From Bacillota bacterium (GTDB lineage Bacteria; Bacillota; Clostridia; Oscillospirales; Ruminococcaceae): DNA of 64,000 nt. The notes under the pieces are model-generated. The model was not told the origin of the DNA. It did no database searches and saw only the letters and a list, made by a program, of their open reading frames with translations. The stretch lies in the NCBI GenBank assembly GCA_023457355.1, contig JAEWLW010000068.1, forward strand, positions 1 through 64,000, read 5' to 3'. Within the stretch, counting starts at the first letter, position 1, and the number at the start of each line of letters is the position of its first letter. The position numbers and the translations under genes are program-made. Positions 15,725 through 24,435 of this stretch are shown here, in pieces.

Positions 15725-17254
15725 ATGGGAAGACGGGCGGCGTTTCAAACGGCGGGCGGGCAGGTGTTATTGCTGTCCGCCTTTACGCTGCTGGTGAAAG
15801 CGGTGGGGTTTATTAAGCAGGCCGTCATCGCCGCGTATTACGGCGCCGGTGGTACCACCGACGTGTTTTTTATTGCATCCGATTTTTTCGCCGACCTCTC
15901 GGCTATCTTTTTTTCGCCGCTGGCAATCGTGTTTTTAACCGCCTATGATCTGCGTGTGGCACAGCGGGGGCGCGGCAATGCGGATTCCTTTGCGGTGAAA
16001 TCCCTGTTGGTTTTCAGCCTTATTACGGCGGCCGCAGCGGCCTGTTTTGCTTTTTTTGCAGGGGGAGCGGCTCAATTTCTCGGTTTTGGATTTTCATCGA
16101 CGCGCAAGCAGGAGCTGACACACCTGCTGCGGCTGTTATCGCCGGTGATTGTTTTTTACTGCGCGGCGGCGCTTTTAACCGCAATGTTGCAGGCGCAAAA
16201 GCACTTTCTCCCGGCACAGGGGCGTGGGCTGGTGCGCAGCGTGGCGGTTATGGCGGCGGTTTGGCTGTTTTCAGGCCGCTTGGGCGCAGGAGCGCTGGTA
16301 ACCGGTATGCTGGCGGCCCTGCTGCTGGAAACACTGTACCTGTGCTGGGAAGCCCGAAAAAGCCTTTTTGCGGCGTCCCCTAATATTATCGAAGGCAGCA
16401 TGGGAGAAAACCAAAAGCTGATGAGAGCGGCCTTTCCGCTTGTGCTCAGCTACGCCGCTGCGGAGTTTTCGCACATCGTGGACAAGGCTATCGCGTCGCG
16501 CCTGCAAGAAGGCGCCGTTTCAGCTTTGAGCTATGCACAGGTCTTGCAGGGCTTTGCAGCGGCGCTGCTGGTCAGCAACGTGGGTGCGGTGACTTTTTCG
16601 CACTTTTCCGAAAAATCGGCGCACAGCGACCAGGCGGGGCTGCTGCAATCGCTTTGCCGCGCGGCCGAGCTGTTAATTATTTTGCTGTTGCCGGTCAGTA
16701 TTGTGGCTGCTGCGGCGTCGCCCTATCTGGTCCGGCTGGTTTATGCGCGCGGCAGCTTTGACGCCCGGGCGCTTACCGCCACCGCACAGGCATTTTCGGG
16801 CTATGCGGCCGGGCTGGTCGGCCTCTCGCTGCAAACGGTTTTTTTGCGCGGGCTTTATGCGACCGGCGACACCCGATTGCCGTTGAAAATAGGGTTGTGG
16901 TCCATTGCCTTAAACGTCTCACTCAGCTGGGTGCTGTCCGGCCTGTTCGGTGTGGGGGGGATTGCGTTGGCGAGTGCGGCTTCCTATTTCTTAGGGGCGG
17001 CGCTCTCATCAGCCGTGTTGCAGGGCAGGCGCGTACTGCCAAACACAAAAGCGGTGGCCGCCGCAAGTCTGGTTTGCGCCTGCTGCGTGGTACCGGTGAG
17101 CAGATTGTCCATTCAATCCGCCTTACTGGCTTGTATTTTGTTGGGTGTCTTGGGGGCGGGCAGCTACTTTTTCACATTGCTTATGCTGCGTGAACCCAAT
17201 GTTGTTGCATTGGTTCGGCTCCTTTGTTCCCAAAACGGTGCGACACGTTTTTAA
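15725..17254 (+). CDS. MurJ/MviN-family lipid flippase
   Basis: 509 residues with about 14 membrane segments. The N-terminal KAVGFIKQAVIAAYYGAGGT and the later YARGSFD and FLRGLYATGDTRLPLK blocks are signature parts of the MurJ branch of the MOP flippases. MurJ flips lipid II for peptidoglycan; copies inside polysaccharide clusters may instead move another lipid-linked glycan. The position directly behind two nucleotide-sugar enzymes (16 bases from the preceding gene) favours the second role here, as inference. It ends 71 bases before repeat R5. Confidence 0.88.
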   Translation: MGRRAAFQTAGGQVLLLSAFTLLVKAVGFIKQAVIAAYYGAGGTTDVFFIASDFFADLSAIFFSPLAIVFLTAYDLRVAQRGRGNADSFAVKSLLVFSLITAAAAACFAFFAGGAAQFLGFGFSSTRKQELTHLLRLLSPVIVFYCAAALLTAMLQAQKHFLPAQGRGLVRSVAVMAAVWLFSGRLGAGALVTGMLAALLLETLYLCWEARKSLFAASPNIIEGSMGENQKLMRAAFPLVLSYAAAEFSHIVDKAIASRLQEGAVSALSYAQVLQGFAAALLVSNVGAVTFSHFSEKSAHSDQAGLLQSLCRAAELLIILLLPVSIVAAAASPYLVRLVYARGSFDARALTATAQAFSGYAAGLVGLSLQTVFLRGLYATGDTRLPLKIGLWSIALNVSLSWVLSGLFGVGGIALASAASYFLGAALSSAVLQGRRVLPNTKAVAAASLVCACCVVPVSRLSIQSALLACILLGVLGAGSYFFTLLMLREPNVVALVRLLCSQNGATRF

Positions 17255-17324
17255 GAAGCGATGCTTCGCACATGGGGTGTTCTTTGAGGTTGATGTAAGA
17301 CTTGATTATGGCGTTAAGTTATTA

Positions 17325-17533
17325 TATCATGAACGTAGTGAATGATATAATTGCGCATCAAAAGGCGGTTGCCCCGCAAGGGGCGAGCCGTTGCGCATCA
17401 AGGGGTATCATGACCGCAATGCGGTTATGATATCATGAACGTAGTGAATGATATAATTGCGCATCAAAAGGCGGTTGCCCCGCAAGGGGCGAGCCGTTGC
17501 GCATCAAGGGGTATCATGACCGCTTTACGGTTA
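17325..17533 (+). repeat. Palindromic mosaic repeat R5, 106-bp tandem duplication
   Basis: Two units, 17325-17430 and 17431 onward, are identical for about 93 bases. Each holds a TATCAT...ATGATA inverted repeat, a central GCCCC-GCAA-GGGGC hairpin between TTGCGCATCAA boxes, and a third palindrome (ACCGCAATGCGGT in unit 1, ACCGCTTTACGGT in unit 2). Related arrangements lie at 21325, 28938 and 45772. R1 copy A begins right after the last palindrome. Confidence 0.85.
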
Positions 17534-17868
17534 CAGGCTGTCGATAAAGTGACAGGGGCTTAGCGATTTGCATAAAACAAATGCCGCTTATCGCGCCATG
17601 GGAGAACCTCCGGCGAGGGTTCTCGCCGCCAAAACAGTCCAGTGGACTGTTTTGGCGCCCGCTTCTGCGCTTCTTACAGAATTCGGGCACTTTAGGGCAT
17701 ACCGTTCGCATATAGGTGCGCGCGCGGCAGCTTGGCTCCGCTTATCACAGCGGACGGCATAAATACTCGCTGTGGCTCCACCAAGACCCTGCGCGCTTTT
17801 GAAAAAGCTCGACCAACCCCTTTAGTTTGTGCAACTCTTTCTTTGAAATGGATTTTTTGACAAGCTGT
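17534..17868 (+). mobile_element. R1 multi-hairpin element, copy A (335 bp)
   Basis: Begins CAGGCTGTCGATAAAGTGAC and ends TTTTTTGACAAGCTGT, so the ends are imperfect inverted repeats. Inside are the hairpin CCAAAACAGTCC-AGT-GGACTGTTTTGG, the CACAGCG...CGCTGTG stem and an AGCTTTTT/AAAAAGCT-like stem shared with copies B-D. It is flanked by CCGCTTTACGGTTA on the left and CCGCTTTGCAGTTA on the right, a degraded target duplication (12 of 14). The conserved open frame inside lacks a ribosome site. Confidence 0.8.
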
Positions 17869-17942
17869 AGCCGCTTTGCAGTTACTATAAAGTGAAATTG
17901 TTAATAGCGGTATGAACATACAAAAAACTATTGGTGATTCAT

Positions 17943-18836
17943 ATGTTGGATTTCAGAATTGAAACTTTCTTAACACTTTGCCGGGTTATGAACTATACAC
18001 GCACGGCGCAAATATTAAATGTCACACAGCCCACCGTGACACAGCATATACGTTATCTTGAAGCGGAATATGACTGCAAATTATTTTCTTACGTGGGTAA
18101 AACACTGTTGTTAACCCCGTCGGGAGAGCACCTGCGCGATTTTGCCCGCTCAATGGCGTACAACAGCCAGCGCATACAGGAGCGCATGCGCCAAAGCCGT
18201 GGCCAGAAGCCCGTCATGCGGCTTGGTGCCACCAAGACAGTGGGTGAATTTGTCATCGGGCAGATGATCAGCACCTACCTGAGAAAAAATCCTGAATGCC
18301 GGCTCAGCCTGCTGGTGGATAATACGGATACATTGCTTAAACTGCTTGAGCGCGGTGAACTTGATTTTGCAGTGGTGGAGGGCTTTTTCGATAAATCCAA
18401 ATACGGCCACCGGCTTTTTAAAAATGAGACCTTTATCGGCGTGTGCGCCGCAGAACATTCGTTGGCCGACCGCATGTTGACAATTGACGACATTATGGCA
18501 CAGAATATCATCGTTCGGGAACCGGGTTCGGGGACCCGCGCGATTTTTGAGCAGCTTTTAAAACAACAGAACTATTCGTTTGACAGCCTGGCACAAATAA
18601 CTGTTGTCAGCGATTTTTCCGTTATCAAGCGGTTAGTTTGTGATAAAATCGGCATCGCGTTTTTGTATGAGCCGGTGGTGCGGGCCGAATTAGCAAGCGG
18701 CGTACTAAAAAAGCTGCATCTGGAAGCCATGCAGGTGCAGCGGGAATTTAATTATGTTTTTTTAAAGGATACACTGTTTTTGGAGGAGTGGCGCGCCTTT
18801 TTTTTCGATCAAGGTGATACGGAAAAATTGCCCTAA
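17943..18836 (+). CDS. LysR-family transcriptional regulator
   Basis: 297 residues. N-terminal winged helix-turn-helix with the LysR pattern (MLDFRIETFLTLCRVMNYTR, then TAQILNVTQPTVTQHIRYLE and CKLF), and a C-terminal substrate-binding domain with conserved REPGSGTR near residue 195. The effector and targets are unknown; the adjacent gene on the other strand is a chemoreceptor, which gives no strong clue. The frame extends to TTG 17931, but ATG 17943 aligns with relatives. Repeat R1 ends about 75 bases upstream, so promoter elements may have been disturbed or supplied by it. Confidence 0.9.
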   Translation: MLDFRIETFLTLCRVMNYTRTAQILNVTQPTVTQHIRYLEAEYDCKLFSYVGKTLLLTPSGEHLRDFARSMAYNSQRIQERMRQSRGQKPVMRLGATKTVGEFVIGQMISTYLRKNPECRLSLLVDNTDTLLKLLERGELDFAVVEGFFDKSKYGHRLFKNETFIGVCAAEHSLADRMLTIDDIMAQNIIVREPGSGTRAIFEQLLKQQNYSFDSLAQITVVSDFSVIKRLVCDKIGIAFLYEPVVRAELASGVLKKLHLEAMQVQREFNYVFLKDTLFLEEWRAFFFDQGDTEKLP

Positions 18837-19077
18837 AGCCCGGATGCTCAAGCAGATTTTTGACAGCCCATCTTGCAACGGGCAATTAACCGGGCGGAAA
18901 GCCGTTCGATGGCGGTTTCCCTGAAACCCCTGATATTATAGCCATACAACATAAAAATCAGATCGTTTTTGCGGCTTGTTTTACGCCTCAGTGTATTGTT
19001 GTTCTTGACGGGCGCCACCTTGCACGACACACAATACCCTCGCCAAACCCGTTCCAGTTCCCAAGCTGTTTTAAGAC
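18837..19077. other. Intergenic, nothing recognised
   Basis: Between the LysR gene and the shared terminator at 19078. No ribosome site with a plausible open frame, no repeat copy and no RNA signature that I can see. Confidence 0.5.
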
Positions 19078-19142
19078 TATAAACGCTGCCCCAAAAACCA
19101 CGACAGCTTTAAATCTGTCTGGTTTTGGGAGCAGCGTTTTAA
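19078..19142 (-). terminator. Long hairpin terminator of the chemoreceptor gene
   Basis: On the minus strand AAACGCTGCTCCCAAAACCA, CAGACAG, a loop, CTGTCGTGG, then TTTTTGGGGCAGCGTTT: a stem of about 25 pairs with one mismatch. Confidence 0.8.
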
Positions 19143-19159
19143 ATGATCGGAAACAGGAA

Positions 19160-21280
19160 TTAATATTTTGATGAATCGTCAGCGATTTGGACAACCGGAG
19201 CATGGTCGGGAAGGGGCATTGGCGCAATACCTTCGGTGCGCAGTTTAAATTTGCCGATTTCTTTATGTAGTTTTTCGGATTGATCAAACAGCTCCTGGCT
19301 GGCTGCGGCGCTTTGCTCCGCGGTTGCGGAATTGGTCTGAACCACAACTGAAACCTGATCCACACCCAGCGTAATCTGAGAAATTGCCACAGCCTGTTCG
19401 GCGGAAGAACGGTCTATTTCTTCAATGTTGGTTTTGACAAGCAGGGATTTTTCAGCGACGGCCTTTAAGGACTTGGCCGTCTCCTGCGCGATTTTAGAAC
19501 CCTGGCTCACCTGGCTGATAGAGCTGTTGATCAGGGTGTTGGTCTGTTTTGCAGCTTCGGCAGACTTGCTGGCCAGATTACGTACTTCATCAGCAACAAC
19601 GGCAAAGCCTTTGCCCGCTTCGCCTGCCCGCGCGGCCTCAACTGCCGCGTTAAGCGCCAGAATATTTGTCTGGAATGCGATATCCTCAATAACCTTGATG
19701 ATTTTACCGATCTGGTTGGAGGACTGATTGATAGAATCCATCGACTGAAGCATCTTTTCCATATAGGCATTGCTTTCTTTAATGCCGGAAACCGCTTCGT
19801 CAACATGGCTTGCAGCTTCATGCACCTGCGCCGCGTTATGCCCAATACCCTTTGAAACCTCGTTGATGGAGGCGGAGAGCTGCTCAATGGTGGAGGCCTG
19901 CTCGGTTGCGCCTTGAGACATGGCCTGTGCACCGCTTGAAATTTGGTTGGCGCCGGAAGATACCTGCTCGGAAGCGACCTGAATATGTTGCATGGTCTGG
20001 TTCATGGAAGCGACAATGTCGGTTATTGCCGCACTAATCGGCACAAAGTCGCCGGAAAAATCGATATGCGGTTCAATATCCAAATTACATCGCGAAATTT
20101 CACCCAATATGCGCGAGATTTCCCCAATGTAGCTTTGCAGCGTTGCGGCGGTGTGCTTGAGGCTTAAAGCGATATCCCCAAGTTCGTTATCTTCCTTAAT
20201 ATTCAGCTCAGCCGCCAAGTTGCCCTTGCCCAGCTCCTGAGAGAAATGGACGATCCCCGCTACCGGCTTGAGCGAGCTTCGCAATATAAATGCCGATAAA
20301 ATTGCGAGAACCACAATGCCCGCTGTCGCAATGGCAATAATCAGGAAAATAACCTGATACGTTGCGGTCAGCGCTTCCGAACGGTTGACCACAAATACGC
20401 TGGACCAGTTCTGATCGAGCCCGCCAATGTGGATGGGTTCAAAAATCTCAATGGCACGGCCGCCAAACACACGGTTTTCCGTATAATGTACATGTGTCTG
20501 ACCAGTGGCAACCGCATTCAGTATATCCGCACTCTCGGACTCAAACTGGGTGCCGAACAGTGAATGATCGGCTGTGTGGGTGACGTGGTTGCTGTTGTTG
20601 GTCAGGATGAAGCTGTACGCGGTCTTATAGTTGTTGGTATCATACGGCAGACTGTTTAAGGTGTCGGTGACGATATCGCAGTTGGCAACACCGACAAAAT
20701 TCCCGTTATAGTCTACAATAGGGTTGCTGATGGTGATTAACCACACCGTTTCTCCATTGGAGAGCTCGTATGAATACGGCTCGGTGATATGGGGCTTGAG
20801 TGTTTCTTTAGTTACTGCGTAGTAGTCGCCGTCGCGATAAATGGCGTAGTCGTTGGCGACATCCAGCAGGCTTTTATCGCCGTTACGATAAACGTAATAG
20901 GATAAGCCGGCCGGTGTGTTCGGAAAATATTTATTGGGCTCCGCCGCAAAATAGGCGGAGAAAATACGCGGGTCATCAAGCGCCGAATGCAGCGCCTTTT
21001 TTATCAGCATTTCGGCGTTGGCATTATCCAAAAACATATACCGTGTAAATTCTTTAGATAAGGCGTCCGAGGTGTTTTGCATGGTCTGTAAATATTCATC
21101 GGCAACAGAGGCGTTTTTACTGGCTAAATAACCAACCTGCTTTTCAACGAGCCCGGTTGTCATATTCGTTAATGTGACCGCCAAAACCGAGACCATCAAA
21201 ACCATCACCAGAAAGATACATGCAATCATTTTTGCTGGAATAGCGAACGAGAGCTTTTTTATTGATCTTTTAATTTTCAT
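19160..21280 (-). CDS. Methyl-accepting chemotaxis protein with dCache sensor
   Basis: 706 residues. First membrane segment at about 14-36, a large extracellular double-Cache-like sensor to about 300 (WLITISNPIVDYNGNFVGV is typical), a second segment near 305-328, HAMP, and the signalling domain with hairpin tip IGKIIKVIEDIAFQTNILAL and AAVEAARAGEAGKGFAVVAD. It senses a small ligand and signals through CheA/CheW. No chemotaxis or flagellar genes are in the window. Start ATG 21280 fits GGGGTGAAAAAT; the frame opens at 21298. Confidence 0.95.
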   Translation of the reverse strand: MKIKRSIKKLSFAIPAKMIACIFLVMVLMVSVLAVTLTNMTTGLVEKQVGYLASKNASVADEYLQTMQNTSDALSKEFTRYMFLDNANAEMLIKKALHSALDDPRIFSAYFAAEPNKYFPNTPAGLSYYVYRNGDKSLLDVANDYAIYRDGDYYAVTKETLKPHITEPYSYELSNGETVWLITISNPIVDYNGNFVGVANCDIVTDTLNSLPYDTNNYKTAYSFILTNNSNHVTHTADHSLFGTQFESESADILNAVATGQTHVHYTENRVFGGRAIEIFEPIHIGGLDQNWSSVFVVNRSEALTATYQVIFLIIAIATAGIVVLAILSAFILRSSLKPVAGIVHFSQELGKGNLAAELNIKEDNELGDIALSLKHTAATLQSYIGEISRILGEISRCNLDIEPHIDFSGDFVPISAAITDIVASMNQTMQHIQVASEQVSSGANQISSGAQAMSQGATEQASTIEQLSASINEVSKGIGHNAAQVHEAASHVDEAVSGIKESNAYMEKMLQSMDSINQSSNQIGKIIKVIEDIAFQTNILALNAAVEAARAGEAGKGFAVVADEVRNLASKSAEAAKQTNTLINSSISQVSQGSKIAQETAKSLKAVAEKSLLVKTNIEEIDRSSAEQAVAISQITLGVDQVSVVVQTNSATAEQSAAASQELFDQSEKLHKEIGKFKLRTEGIAPMPLPDHAPVVQIADDSSKY

Positions 21281-21324
21281 ATTTTTCACCCCATTCACGC
21301 AGCTTTAAATCCGTGCTTTTAGTT

Positions 21325-21449
21325 TTATCATATCACAAGCGCAAAGCGCGCAGTGGTATAATTAATTGCGCATCAAAAGGTAGCAAGCCGCGTTAAGCGG
21401 CAGGCCGTTGCGCATTATGGCGGATAATAGCCGTTTGCGGCTATTACCC
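21325..21449 (+). repeat. Palindromic mosaic repeat R5, copy b
   Basis: TATCACAAGCGC...GTGGTATA palindrome, then ATTGCGCATCAAAAGG, a GCCGCG/AAGCGGC-like hairpin, GGCCGTTGCGCA, and the palindrome ATAGCCGTTTGCGGCTAT. Same order of parts as at 17325 but diverged hairpin arms. Confidence 0.7.
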
Positions 21450-21501
21450 ATTCAAATAACAAAGGCACAATAATTCTGGATTTCTGTCAAAAAAGTTGAA
21501 T

Positions 21502-21723
21502 CTAAATTTTAAAATGGATCAGAACAGCTACGACAATTCCCGCCAGGCAATAGAGATCAATTAGTTGAGAGACGATACCAATAATTCTCCCTAAAAGTGG
21601 AATCCAACTTAAAAAACCCAGTACAATACCGGCTGCGACGGACGCACCAATATAGATGAGTATGACAATCAACAGTGATTTCAGGTCATAGGCCTTTGCG
21701 CTCAAAGGAAAAAACTCTCTCAC
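21502..21723 (-). CDS. Small two-helix membrane protein
   Basis: 73 residues, with hydrophobic segments at about 16-38 (LLIVILIYIGASVAAGIVLG) and 46-68 (GIVSQLIDLYCLAGIVVAVL). I do not recognise a family name. The start is GTG 21723 with GGGGAG eight bases upstream, which, together with the coherent hydrophobic pattern, makes it a likely real gene. It lies between the thioredoxin gene (same strand, upstream) and repeat R5 and may be co-expressed with trxA. Confidence 0.7.
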   Translation of the reverse strand: MREFFPLSAKAYDLKSLLIVILIYIGASVAAGIVLGFLSWIPLLGRIIGIVSQLIDLYCLAGIVVAVLIHFKI

Positions 21724-21825
21724 AACACAATCTCCCCACTCTTTTATACCGGGTTTACATCCAAAGCGCCGTTTTTAGAGATTGATCAGGCGGAAAGCTT
21801 TGCCATCCGCCTGATCGCCACCGCT

Positions 21826-22134
21826 CTATTTCAGCATATTCAGAATTTCGGCTTTAGGCTTTGCACCAACGCTGGTAGATGCAATTTTTCCGTCTTTCAT
21901 AACGACCAACGTCGGTATGCTCATTATCTTGAATTGTGCTGCCAGTTCCGGTTGCTCGTCGACGTTCACCTTGCCAACTTTGGCATGGGAAATTTCTTCG
22001 GAAATTTCATCAACGAGAGGAGACACCATGCGGCAGGGGCCACACCAGGGCGCCCAAAAGTCGAGTAGCACCGGAATATCGGATTCCATCACTTCGCTTT
22101 TGAAATTATCCTTTGTAACGACCATAACAGACAT
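21826..22134 (-). CDS. trxA: Thioredoxin
   Basis: 102 residues, standard length. Active site FWAPWCGPCRM near residues 26-36 with the redox CGPC pair, and cis-Pro in MSIPTLVVMKDG near 74. It reduces disulfides in cytosolic proteins, recharged by thioredoxin reductase (not in this window). Start ATG 22134 has GGGAGGT upstream. Confidence 0.96.
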   Translation of the reverse strand: MSVMVVTKDNFKSEVMESDIPVLLDFWAPWCGPCRMVSPLVDEISEEISHAKVGKVNVDEQPELAAQFKIMSIPTLVVMKDGKIASTSVGAKPKAEILNMLK

Positions 22135-22240
22135 TTTATTACCTCCCTTGCTAATATTAGCACCTTTATTTTACTCGATTATTTCCAGTAAGTCAAAAAA
22201 TTAATTCATTTTGGCATTCTTAAAATCCCCAACTTTCGAA

Positions 22241-22325
22241 AATGTTACTGACAAGGCGCATTACGGCGTTGAGATGCTCAAAATACATGCAGCATTCCTG
22301 TGCTTTTCGCCTGATGCTGACGCTC
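22241..22325 (+). repeat. Repeat R3, degenerate copy
   Basis: GAGATGCTCAAAATACAT and ATTCCTGTGCTTTTCGCCT match the core of the R3 element at 48508-48668 (AGATGCTCGGAATACAT, ATTCCTGCGCTTTTTGCCT). The terminal inverted repeats are not recognisable here. The rest of 22135-22520 is AT-rich with nothing else seen. Confidence 0.6.
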
Positions 22326-22532
22326 CTGCGAATTTCCGCTGCTTTTGATTTTTAAGAAACGTCCCTGTTTAGAATGGAAGTAAAGATGGCCTGCGAAAAT
22401 ACCGAGTATTTATGCGCAATGATATTTTGCCCGATAAAGCGCATTTTACCGCTTTGCGGACCAATTGACTTAAATGGGCCAATTTGTTAGTATTGTTACT
22501 GTAGATCAAAATACAGGATAAGAGGTGGGCTT

Positions 22533-22619
22533 GTGAAAAGGGCGGTTGCGTTGGTACTTGCATTGATGATCATGCTTTCAGGGCTTGGCGCTCTGATAGG
22601 TGGTTTCTACCTGCACTGA
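22533..22619 (+). CDS. Possible 28-residue membrane micropeptide
   Basis: GTG 22533 follows AAGAGGTGGG at good distance and opens a 28-codon frame: VKRAVALVLALMIMLSGLGA then LIGGFYLH and TGA. It has a positive N-terminus and one hydrophobic helix, and a clear intrinsic terminator follows within 50 bases, so this looks like a free-standing expressed unit. No family recognised. It could be a small membrane protein, a toxin-like peptide or a signal peptide remnant. Confidence 0.5.
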   Translation: MKRAVALVLALMIMLSGLGALIGGFYLH

Positions 22620-22659
22620 GTTATCAGTGCGAAACAACATCCCAACAATAAATCACAGG

Positions 22660-22699
22660 TGCGATGACCGTTTGTTTTAAAGCGGTCATCGCATTTTTG
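22660..22699 (+). terminator. Terminator after the micropeptide
   Basis: GCGATGACCG, loop TTTGTTTTAAAG, CGGTCATCGC, then ATTTTTGTT: a perfect 10-bp stem and T-run. Confidence 0.85.
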
Positions 22700-22798
22700 T
22701 TACTTCCATCAAAACGCAGCTGGTATTTCGTTTCAGGCGATGGGTAATATAAAAATTGATTGTTTTCTTATGCACTACAATTTTCTTTTTAAAAAAGA

Positions 22799-22820
22799 AG
22801 TGAATATAAAAGTATTCACT
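22799..22820. promoter_or_regulatory. Perfect inverted repeat upstream of the TctC-like gene
   Basis: AGTGAATA-TAAAAG-TATTCACT: 8-bp perfect arms, 6-base centre, in an AT-rich region 195 bases before the gene and just upstream of a TTGACT box at 22844. It looks like a dimeric repressor or activator site; the regulator is unknown. Confidence 0.5.
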
Positions 22821-23014
22821 TTAGAACTCAAAAAAACACTAAATTGACTCTGGCTTATTGTGCATAAAAATTTTAAGAGCTTTTATTTCCATGTAAAAAT
22901 ATCAAGATCATCATTATCGCTAATAAATTGCTGTGATACCCTTAAGTCCGGTTTTGCAATGCTTGCCCGTCTGCTCGGCAAAGCGTTAAAAAATGAGAGA
23001 GGGATGTAATTATA

Positions 23015-24049
23015 ATGAAAAAGGTATTATCAGTTGTGCTCACTGCCTGGATGCTTTTGGCGGTTGCCGGTTGTGGAGGAACCACTTCCAGCACCATGCC
23101 CAGTGCCGCACCCGGCGGCACATTCGACGCGGCGCCTTCATCTGCTGCGGTACCGGCCGCGGCGTGGTCGCCTACGAAGGATGTTAAAGTCATCGTCGCT
23201 TACAAAGCCGGTTCCGGTACCGACACCGGTGCGCGTCTGTTGCTGGCAAACGCTGAAAAATATGTCGGGCAGACGCTTGTGGTGGAAAACCTTGAGGGCG
23301 CAGACGGGAAAATTGGTTATACGGCCCTGGTTGCTGCAAAGCCGGACGGCTATACCATTGGATTTATTAATCTGCCGACCTTCACGACACTGGCGCTTGA
23401 GCCGGATTCGGCCTTTACCATTGAAAGTGTTGAGCCAATCTGCAATCATCTTTCGGAGCCGTCGGTTGTTGTTGTGAAGAAGGATAGTTCCTATAACACG
23501 CTGCAGGATTTAATCGACGCCTGCAAAGCGGGCCAGCTTAAGTGCTCCACCAACGGCAATATGGCTTCCAATCATACCGGGGCCCAGCTTTTTGCAAAAT
23601 CTGCCGGGTTTGCATACAAGGCTGTTCCCTATGGCGGCACTGCCGACCAGTTGTTGGCGCTCAGACAGGGCGAGGTTGATTTTTCGGTGCCGAAGGTTGG
23701 CGACGTTGCTTCGCTGATTTCCGGAGATAATGCCGAGCTGCGTATGCTGGCCGTTTTTACCGGCAGCAGAATTGATAAATATCCCGATATCCCCACTATG
23801 AAAGAGCTTGGGCTGACCGATACATGGTATGGCACCGCGCGTGCGCTTGTCGCGCCTGCCGGAACCCCCCAGGAAGTGATTGATTTTTATGTTGATGCTT
23901 TTAAAAAGACCATGGAAGATGAACAATGCATTGCTGATCATGAGACCGCCGGCCTGTCGATGGTCTATATGGGCCCCGACGCGCTCAAGGACCTGATAGC
24001 AGCGCAGGATATTTTCTGTCGCGACGTTGTTGTTGCACTTTATGAGTAG
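23015..24049 (+). CDS. TctC/Bug-family solute-binding lipoprotein
   Basis: 344 residues. Lipoprotein signal MKKVLSVVLTAWMLLAVAGC with the Cys at residue 20, a Ser/Pro/Ala linker, then the TctC fold: VKVIVAYKAGSGTDTGARLL, VVVENLEGADGKIGYTALV, PDGYTIGFIN and the C-terminal GTPQEVIDFY. These capture tricarboxylates or related carboxylates for TctAB permeases. No TctA or TctB gene is next to it, so it either works with a distant permease or acts as a sensor protein. Start ATG 23015 follows GAGGGATGT. Confidence 0.92.
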   Translation: MKKVLSVVLTAWMLLAVAGCGGTTSSTMPSAAPGGTFDAAPSSAAVPAAAWSPTKDVKVIVAYKAGSGTDTGARLLLANAEKYVGQTLVVENLEGADGKIGYTALVAAKPDGYTIGFINLPTFTTLALEPDSAFTIESVEPICNHLSEPSVVVVKKDSSYNTLQDLIDACKAGQLKCSTNGNMASNHTGAQLFAKSAGFAYKAVPYGGTADQLLALRQGEVDFSVPKVGDVASLISGDNAELRMLAVFTGSRIDKYPDIPTMKELGLTDTWYGTARALVAPAGTPQEVIDFYVDAFKKTMEDEQCIADHETAGLSMVYMGPDALKDLIAAQDIFCRDVVVALYE

Positions 24050-24435
24050 CAGTTCACAGGTGAATTAAGCGCTGGGGTGATTGGGCGGAGTTCCCCCGGG
24101 AGGAACCTCGCCCGGTTTCTTTCACAGGCGCGTTTTTGAGAACTTTGTATGCATTTTATCCTCAACAGAGGGTGTGAAGAACGACGAAAAAGACGGATGT
24201 TGGCGTGGTGGCCTTTATGTATGTGCGTGCGCGTTCTTTTTGGTAACGGCATTAAGGCTTAAAAAAGCGACCCGGATCTACCATCCTTTTATTGTTGCGG
24301 TATCGTTTTTTCTGACGGCGGCTTCAAGGTGGCGCATCCACTTATTGTGAATGCAGACGCCCGATGCCGGGAATCGGTATTTTGCATATTTTACCTTGTT
24401 TTGTGCCAACCTAATACAGGTCAGGGGGGATAAGT
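24050..24435 (+). other. Intergenic with a hairpin at 24083-24122
   Basis: GGGCGGAGTTCC, CCCGGG, AGGAACCTCGCCC, then GGTTTCTTTC forms an imperfect terminator-like hairpin after the TctC-like gene. The remaining 310 bases show no gene or repeat that I can support. Confidence 0.55.

Noticed and set aside
17325..17533. CRISPR-like tandem repeat
   Set aside because: Only two 106-bp units, no spacers of regular length, no cas genes; it is a duplicated palindromic mosaic.
17568..17762. Open frames inside R1 copies (also at 27595-27807, 37889-38101 and 59418-59630) giving related peptides with PARVLPAKTV-type sequence
   Set aside because: The shared peptide follows from the shared DNA repeat. No ribosome site is present, the frames begin and end at different places, and hairpin arms explain the conservation. 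They are likely to be annotated wrongly as hypothetical proteins.
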